DNA of 38,414 bases from a virus, in the IMG/VR virus record IMGVR_UViG_3300042922_000811, positions 1-38,414 of that record. The stretch is one strand, 5' to 3'. The position numbers were made by a program, and so were the translations under genes. Below the pieces are notes generated by a model. That model saw only the letters and a program-made list of their open reading frames with translations, ran no database searches and had not been told where the DNA came from. Position 1 is the stretch's first letter; each line of letters starts with the position of its first letter. Of this stretch, positions 38,381 to 38,414 are shown one piece after another.

Positions 38381-38414
38381 TGCCCCCGGTGGGACTCGAA
38401 CCCACACTGAAGCG
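38381..38414 (-). tRNA. 3' part of a tRNA gene (window-truncated)
   Basis: On the minus strand: T-stem GTGGG, loop TTCGAGT, CCCAC, acceptor CGGGGGC and discriminator A at 38381. The gene should continue past 38414. CCA is not encoded. The isotype cannot be told, because the anticodon lies outside the window. Confidence 0.75.
38383..38414. repeat. attR: attR: right copy of the 32-bp attachment core
   Basis: Exact repeat of 1-32. Here the tRNA 3' end supplied by the phage restores the host gene, whose 5' half lies beyond the window. The integrase gene is 71 bases away. Confidence 0.93.

Noticed and set aside
1-38414. Insertion sequence or transposase
   Set aside because: No transposase frame or terminal inverted repeats were seen; the only recombinase is the prophage integrase.

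Overview
The window is one complete integrated temperate siphophage (prophage) of about 38.4 kb in a high-GC actinobacterium. A 32-bp sequence is repeated exactly at both ends (1-32 and 38383-38414) and reads, on the minus strand, as the 3' end of a tRNA gene (T-arm and acceptor stem). These are attL and attR, and the window is cut at them. The high GC content, GTG/TTG starts, GTGA/ATGA gene overlaps, and families common in Actinobacteria (DUF3263, a DUF732-like lipoprotein, actinophage M23 endolysin) suggest a Microbacteriaceae-like host such as Microbacterium. That host call is an inference.

Layout. The right end carries the lysogeny module on the plus strand: immunity repressor (36184-36627), ImmA/IrrE-type metallopeptidase (36637-37149) and tyrosine integrase (37149-38312), facing attR. 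Divergent from it on the minus strand is a tightly overlapping early operon (about 36.0 to 28.9 kb): Cro-like repressor, excisionase-like protein, small proteins, a YqaJ exonuclease plus RecT-like annealing protein, HNH protein, zinc-finger proteins, a winged-helix replication-type protein and SSB. Between the two modules lie three perfect-arm operators (GTTGC-N6-GCAAC) placed on two back-to-back promoters that can be read from the sequence.

Downstream comes a lower-GC accessory island (about 28.8-26.2 kb): a three-gene overlapping operon (uncharacterised 250-aa protein, 194-aa protein with a beta-rich C-terminal domain, metallo-beta-lactamase-fold hydrolase) with its own terminator. This is the best candidate for an undescribed, probably defence-type, system. 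Next are a plus-strand DUF2188 moron, an HNH endonuclease, a LysM protein, and a plus-strand single-gene HEPN-like moron (24389-24976) facing away from the small terminase gene.

The late genes run on the minus strand from 24.2 to 1.6 kb: small and large terminase, portal fused to a MuF-like C-terminus, prohead protease, HK97-type major capsid, head-tail connectors, tail terminator, major tail protein, tail assembly chaperones with a readable -1 slippery site (CCCAAAA), tape measure, Dit-like and Gp37-like baseplate proteins. A plus-strand RHH-like/lipoprotein moron (9309-9871) interrupts the run. Then come an M23 endolysin with a strong internal translation start, three membrane/holin-like proteins, and a second block of host-contact proteins including an SGNH/sialate-O-acetylesterase-type tail protein and an Ala/Ser-rich fibre. 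Several hairpin terminators divide the late operon. The far left holds four small non-structural genes (154-1440) next to attL.

All coordinates and starts come from reading frames, overlaps and Shine-Dalgarno (SD) sequences. No database search was possible, so family names rest on recognised motifs.
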